Below, one piece after another: positions 60,156-64,000 of a stretch of DNA of 64,000 nucleotides. The DNA comes from Rhodanobacteraceae bacterium (GTDB taxonomy: Bacteria > Pseudomonadota > Gammaproteobacteria > Xanthomonadales > Ahniellaceae): assembly GCA_016708465.1 (NCBI GenBank), contig JADJFT010000004.1:310001-374000 (forward strand), read 5' to 3'. Position 1 is the stretch's first letter, and every line of letters begins with the position of its first letter. A program made the translations under genes and the position numbers. The notes under the pieces are model-generated. The model saw only the letters and a list, made by a program, of their open reading frames with translations, was not told where the DNA came from and made no database searches.

Positions 60156-62639
60156 ATGACGGCCAAGTCCTCGCCCTCGATTGAAACCAGTGTACCGGTG
60201 TTGCCACTGCGTGACGTTGTCGTCTACCCGAGCATGGTGATTCCGCTTTTTGTCGGACGCGAAAAGTCCATCCGTGCGCTGGATGCTGCGATGGAAGGCG
60301 ACAAGCAAATCATCCTACTCGCGCAGAAGAGCCCGGATACCGATGATCCCGGTGCGGACGACCTGTATCACATCGGTACCTTGGCGACGGTGCTGCAACT
60401 GCTGAAGCTGCCCGACGGCACAATCAAGGTGTTGGTTGAGGGTGGTGCGCGTGCGCGCGTCTCGGAGATCACCGACAACGGCAGTTTCGTCGCCGCATCG
60501 GTCGACGAAATTGATGTGTCGACACAACGCGATGGGCGCGAGATCGAAGCTGCTGCGAAGTCGCTGTTATCGATGTTCGAGCAGTTCATCAAGATCAATC
60601 GCAAAGTACCGCCGGAGTTGATGACGACGCTGGCTGGAATTGACGATTCAGGTCGCTTGGCCGACACCATCGCCGCTCATTTGTCGATCCGCTTGCAGGA
60701 TAAGCAGCGCGTGCTTGAAGCCGTCGATGTGTTCGAGCGGCTGGAGTTGCTGATCGGTTTCGTTACCGGCGAAATCGACATGCAGCAGATGGAAAAGCGC
60801 ATCCGTGGTCGCGTCAAGTCGCAAATGGAGAAGAGCCAGCGCGAGTATTACCTCAACGAACAGATGAAGGCGATCCAGAAGGAACTGGGAGAGATCGACG
60901 AAGCCGCTCCAAACGAACTTGCGGAATTGGCGAAGAAGATCGCAACTGCGGGGATGCCCAAGCTGGTTGCGACGAAAGCGCGCAACGAGCTCAATAAACT
61001 CAAGCAGATGTCGCCGATGTCGGCGGAAGCCACAGTCGTGCGTAACTATCTTGATTGGCTGGTCGGTGCACCATGGAAGAAGCGCACCAAGGTACGCCGC
61101 GAATTGAAGCAAGCCGAGTTGGTACTCGACACCGATCATTACGGGCTGGAGAAGGTCAAGGAGCGCATCCTCGAATATCTCGCCGTCCAGCAGCGTGTCA
61201 AAAAGCTGAAGGGTCCGATTCTTTGTCTGGTCGGGCCGCCTGGTGTGGGCAAGACTTCGCTCGGTCAGTCGATCGCCAAAGCGACCAACCGTAAGTTCGT
61301 GCGCATGGCACTCGGTGGCGTGCGCGATGAGGCCGAGATCCGCGGGCATCGTCGTACCTATATCGGTTCGATGCCGGGACGCGTTATCCAGAACCTGTCC
61401 AAGGTCGGCGTGCGTAATCCGCTGGTGATGCTCGACGAGATCGACAAAATGTCGACGGACTTCCGTGGCGATCCTTCGTCGGCGCTGCTGGAAGTGCTCG
61501 ATCCCGAGCAGAACCACACCTTCAACGATCATTATCTCGAAGTCGATTTCGACTTGTCTGAGGTGATGTTCATCGCGACCGCAAATAGTCTCAATATTCC
61601 ACCGGCTTTGCTCGATCGAATGGAGATCATCCGCATTCCTGGGTACACCGAGGAAGAGAAGATCAGCATCGCATCGCGCTATCTGGTGACCAAGGAGATG
61701 ACAGCGGCTGGCCTGCAGGCTAGCGAACTGCATATCCGTGATGAGGCCTTGCGCGACATCGTTCGTTACTACACGCGCGAATCTGGCGTGCGCAATCTCG
61801 ATCGCGAGATCGCCAAAATTTGTCGCAAGGTGGTGAAGGAAATTCTTCTCGCCGGCGACAAGGCGCCAGCCAAAGGTAAGCGCGGCAAGGCCAAGCCAAC
61901 GATGATCGATGTCGGTGCGTCCGAGGTTGAGAAATATCTTGGCGTGCGCCGGTTCGATTTCGGTCGCGCCGAACAGCAGAATGAAGTCGGATTGGTCACC
62001 GGATTGGCGTGGACTCAGGTAGGCGGCGATCTGCTCAGCATTGAGGCCACCACCTTGTCAGGCAAGGGTAAATTGATCCACACCGGACAGCTCGGCGATG
62101 TGATGCAAGAGTCGATCCAGGCGGCCTTGTCGGTGGTGCGCGCGCGCGCCGAACGTTTCGGCATCGACGCCGACTTCCACCAGAAGTCCGACATCCATAT
62201 CCATGTTCCTGAGGGTGCAACTCCGAAAGATGGGCCGAGTGCCGGCATCGCGATGTGTACGGCGTTGGTGTCAGCACTGACCAAGGTGCCGGTGCGTTCT
62301 GATCTTGCGATGACCGGCGAGATCACGCTGCGCGGACGGGTGCTACCAATCGGCGGATTGAAGGAGAAATTGTTGGCGGCACACCGCGGCGGCATCAAGA
62401 CCGTGATCATTCCCGATGACAATCGCAAGGATCTTGTCGACATTCCTAAGAACATCACCGACGTCATCGAGATCCGACCGGTACGCTGGATTGATGAAGT
62501 GCTTGATATTGCATTGGAACGTCCGCTTGTGGCGGTGCCGAAGCAAACGACCGAAGTGGTCACGGCGAGCGCAGATAGCGTGCCGGCTGCCAAGGGCGAA
62601 GGTGAAGTCAAGAGCGATGGCACGCTGTTGAAACACTGA
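60156..62639 (+). CDS. lon: endopeptidase La (Lon protease)
   Basis: ATP-dependent serine protease degrading damaged and regulatory proteins. It has 827 residues. N-terminal substrate domain (VLPLRDVVVYPSMVIPLFVGR), coiled coil with KRIRGRVKSQMEKSQREYYLNEQ, AAA+ domain with Walker A GPPGVGKTSL and VMLDEIDKM, and the protease domain with the catalytic serine in PKDGPSAGIAM and lysine in GGLKEKLLAA. The start at 60156 gives the conserved N-terminus; the longer in-frame start is unlikely. It lies between clpX and hupB as usual. Confidence 0.96.
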   Translation: MTAKSSPSIETSVPVLPLRDVVVYPSMVIPLFVGREKSIRALDAAMEGDKQIILLAQKSPDTDDPGADDLYHIGTLATVLQLLKLPDGTIKVLVEGGARARVSEITDNGSFVAASVDEIDVSTQRDGREIEAAAKSLLSMFEQFIKINRKVPPELMTTLAGIDDSGRLADTIAAHLSIRLQDKQRVLEAVDVFERLELLIGFVTGEIDMQQMEKRIRGRVKSQMEKSQREYYLNEQMKAIQKELGEIDEAAPNELAELAKKIATAGMPKLVATKARNELNKLKQMSPMSAEATVVRNYLDWLVGAPWKKRTKVRRELKQAELVLDTDHYGLEKVKERILEYLAVQQRVKKLKGPILCLVGPPGVGKTSLGQSIAKATNRKFVRMALGGVRDEAEIRGHRRTYIGSMPGRVIQNLSKVGVRNPLVMLDEIDKMSTDFRGDPSSALLEVLDPEQNHTFNDHYLEVDFDLSEVMFIATANSLNIPPALLDRMEIIRIPGYTEEEKISIASRYLVTKEMTAAGLQASELHIRDEALRDIVRYYTRESGVRNLDREIAKICRKVVKEILLAGDKAPAKGKRGKAKPTMIDVGASEVEKYLGVRRFDFGRAEQQNEVGLVTGLAWTQVGGDLLSIEATTLSGKGKLIHTGQLGDVMQESIQAALSVVRARAERFGIDADFHQKSDIHIHVPEGATPKDGPSAGIAMCTALVSALTKVPVRSDLAMTGEITLRGRVLPIGGLKEKLLAAHRGGIKTVIIPDDNRKDLVDIPKNITDVIEIRPVRWIDEVLDIALERPLVAVPKQTTEVVTASADSVPAAKGEGEVKSDGTLLKH

Positions 62640-62668
62640 TGGAACGCGCATTTTTCCTTGTCATTTTG

Positions 62669-62697
62669 TTGCGTGAGTAGAATTGGACTGGTATAAA
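62669..62697 (+). promoter_or_regulatory. promoter for hupB
   Basis: TTGCGT (62669-62674), 17-base spacer, TATAAA (62692-62697) with an extended -10 TG at 62689-62690. It lies in the 199-base gap between lon and hupB, about 140 bases before the hupB start, leaving a long untranslated leader. Confidence 0.6.
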
Positions 62698-62838
62698 AGC
62701 GCGCCCACGGCACGAGTACAGACGTGAACGAATCGTCGGACTCATGTGTGGTGGATCCGCTCCGATGCAGCATTTTTTAACTGCGCGCGACGGAACAATG
62801 CCCAAGCCGATTACCCAGAAATCCTGAGGGAGTGACAC

Positions 62839-63111
62839 ATGAACAAAGCTGATATCATCAGTTCGATTGCAGACCACGCTGAATTGAGCAAGGCCGATTC
62901 GGGCCGCGCGCTGGATGCCATGATTGAAGTGGTTAAGAAGGCGCTGAAGAAGGGCGACAGCGTGTCGCTCGTCGGCTTCGGCACTTTCGCCGTTCGCAAG
63001 CGCGCAGCGCGCACTGGTCGCAATCCGCGCACCGGCGCAACGATCAAGATCAAGGCATCGAAAATTCCGGCGTTCAAAGCTGGCAAAGCGCTAAAGGATG
63101 CAATAAACTAA
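62839..63111 (+). CDS. hupB: DNA-binding protein HU-beta
   Basis: Histone-like DNA-bending protein, 90 residues. MNKADIISSIADHAELSKADSGRALDAM, then GFGTFAVRKRAARTGRNPRTGATI and IPAFKAGKALKDA are the complete HU signature, including the beta-arm with its proline. Strong gaggga site before the ATG. It is followed 11 bases later by tRNA-Val, probably on the same transcript. Confidence 0.96.
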   Translation: MNKADIISSIADHAELSKADSGRALDAMIEVVKKALKKGDSVSLVGFGTFAVRKRAARTGRNPRTGATIKIKASKIPAFKAGKALKDAIN

Positions 63112-63122
63112 CGCGCTTCGCT

Positions 63123-63197
63123 GGGTGCTTAGCTCAGCGGTAGAGCGTCGCCCTTACAAGGCGAGGGTCGGGGGTTCGAAACCCTCAGCACCCACCA
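63123..63197 (+). tRNA. tRNA-Val (anticodon TAC)
   Basis: 75 bases. Acceptor GGGTGCT/AGCACCC, anticodon stem TCGCC/GGCGA, loop CTTACAA (TAC), T-loop TTCGAAA, encoded CCA. Confidence 0.95.
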
Positions 63198-63206
63198 GAA
63201 GAAAAC

Positions 63207-63283
63207 GGAGTGGTAGTTCAGTTGGTTAGAATACCGGCCTGTCACGCCGGGGGTCGCGGGTTCGAGCCCCGTCCACTCCGCCA
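63207..63283 (+). tRNA. tRNA-Asp (anticodon GTC)
   Basis: 77 bases. Acceptor GGAGTGG/CCACTCC, anticodon stem CCGGC/GCCGG, loop CTGTCAC (GTC), T-loop TTCGAGC, encoded CCA. Nine bases after tRNA-Val, so cotranscribed. Confidence 0.95.
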
Positions 63284-63291
63284 ACTCCTGC

Positions 63292-63322
63292 AAGGGCGCC
63301 CATCGAGGCGCCTTTGTTTTTT
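63292..63322 (+). terminator. Rho-independent terminator after tRNA-Asp
   Basis: Nine-base arms aagggcgcc (63292-63300) and ggcgccttt (63307-63315, one G-T), loop catcga, then g and six Ts. It ends the hupB-tRNA-Val-tRNA-Asp unit. Confidence 0.88.
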
Positions 63323-63361
63323 CCCGGGAAGCGCGATGACGCGCCGTATCGAGAGCATGCC

Positions 63362-64000
63362 ATGCTGCAGAGTATTCGCGAAAAGTCCGGTTCCAAAATT
63401 GCCTACCTCATCCTGTCCCTGTTGATGGCAGCCTTCATGTTTTTCGGCATCCAGGGATATTTTGTCGCCAGCGGCGACACCGGCGTAGCAAAAGTCGGCA
63501 AGGTGGAAATTTCCTCAAGCGACTATCGTCAGCGAATGAACGAACAGGTTCAACGCATGCGTACGATGATGGGCGATTCGTTCAACTCAGATTTTTTTAG
63601 CACGCCGCAGTACAAGCGCCAGGTCGTAGACCAGATCGTCGACGAAGAACTCATGACCCAGGCGGGTGCCGCCGCCGGTGTCGCGGTTTCCGATGCGCGT
63701 CTGCGCGACGAGATCGTGAAGCTCGACGCCTTCCAGATCGACGGCAAGTTCAATCCGAGCCAATACAGCGCGGTACTGCAATCCAACGGGTTGACGGTCG
63801 AGTCATTCGAACAGCGTATGCGCCGCGATCTTGCCGTGCGTGAGTTGCCGTCTCAGGTTGAGGCCACCGTCATGGTCACCGATACCGAAGTAGACGCCTT
63901 CGTGCGGTTGCGCGACCAAACTCGCAGCTTCCGCTATGCCACTTTGACGCCAGCCATCGTCATGGCCGACCAGGTCAGCGACGTCGATGCCAAGGACTAT
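63362..64000 (+). CDS. ppiD: peptidyl-prolyl isomerase PpiD, N-terminal part (cut by window end)
   Basis: Membrane-anchored periplasmic folding factor. 213 residues are visible and the frame is open to the last base. MLQSIREKSGSKIAYLILSL has a short cytoplasmic start then one membrane segment (about residues 14-35) with FFGIQGYF after it, typical of PpiD. A SurA-N-like chaperone region follows (VGKVEISSSDYRQRMNEQVQ and VDQIVDEELMTQAG). The parvulin domain would lie beyond the window. The neighbours lon, hupB and tRNAs match the usual lon-hupB-ppiD order. Confidence 0.92.
   Translation, partial: MLQSIREKSGSKIAYLILSLLMAAFMFFGIQGYFVASGDTGVAKVGKVEISSSDYRQRMNEQVQRMRTMMGDSFNSDFFSTPQYKRQVVDQIVDEELMTQAGAAAGVAVSDARLRDEIVKLDAFQIDGKFNPSQYSAVLQSNGLTVESFEQRMRRDLAVRELPSQVEATVMVTDTEVDAFVRLRDQTRSFRYATLTPAIVMADQVSDVDAKDY

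Noticed and set aside
60648..61733. A 361-residue minus-strand frame opposite lon
   Set aside because: His/Arg/Leu-rich antisense frame without domains.

Overview
The window is about 60% GC and densely coded. It carries a chromosomal housekeeping region of a gammaproteobacterium, most probably of the order Lysobacterales (Xanthomonadales). The placement is an inference from several things: a class II (plant-type) DAHP synthase, a kynurenine-pathway cluster, a secreted-protein gene between carA and carB, the run carB-greA-rpfE-recJ-prfB-lysS that in Xanthomonas belongs to the rpf region, no rpmJ between secY and rpsM, and secreted proteins ending in LFSDGFE or an IPTL-CTERM-like tail. No phage, transposon, integron, CRISPR array or plasmid function was seen.

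Layout. 1-7260: end of the S10/spc/alpha ribosomal clusters (rpsN to rplQ with secY and rpoA), closed by a strong terminator. 7290-9177: dsbB and a class II DAHP synthase. 9160-16032: a mostly minus-strand kynurenine/2-aminomuconate catabolic cluster (SDR, aldehyde dehydrogenase, carbonic anhydrase, RidA-type deaminase, 3-HAO, ACMSD, kynureninase) with one opposed lipoprotein gene. 16042-18513: two small unknown genes, asnS and an A-type Fe-S carrier. 18806-19986: rpsF-rpsR-rplI. 19996-21455: an NTF2-like protein and an FKBP. 21535-24662: UDP-glucose dehydrogenase, UDP-xylose synthase and a PHP-type phosphatase. 24690-31058: slyX, DUF2058, a secreted unknown, an rRNA pseudouridine synthase, a penicillin-acylase-family hydrolase and AlkA. 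31078-37689: S9 peptidase, parE, pyrG, kdsA. 37708-41401: a giant repeat-rich secreted protein. 41547-54940: dapB, carA-x-carB, greA, rpfE, recJ, prfB (programmed frameshift), lysS, and an rpfB/fadD-type ligase. 55112-56633: nine tRNA genes with csrA among them and their own promoters and terminators. 56679-63111: tig-clpP-clpX-lon-hupB. 63123-63283: two more tRNAs. 63362 to the end: ppiD, cut by the window edge.

How the genes work together. Most of the window is translation, protein quality control and nucleotide or amino-acid synthesis in conserved operons. The accessory parts are tryptophan-derived aromatic catabolism, UDP-xylose/polysaccharide precursor synthesis and large secreted proteins.

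Data quality. At least sixteen conserved genes, several of them essential (rplR, rplO, rpsM, rpoA, rplQ, prfB), carry single-base indels, usually in short homopolymers. The most economical explanation is residual assembly error from long, poorly polished reads rather than gene decay. For these genes I give the full span of the intact gene and name the lesion. Only the prfB frameshift at 50638-50653 is judged to be biological.
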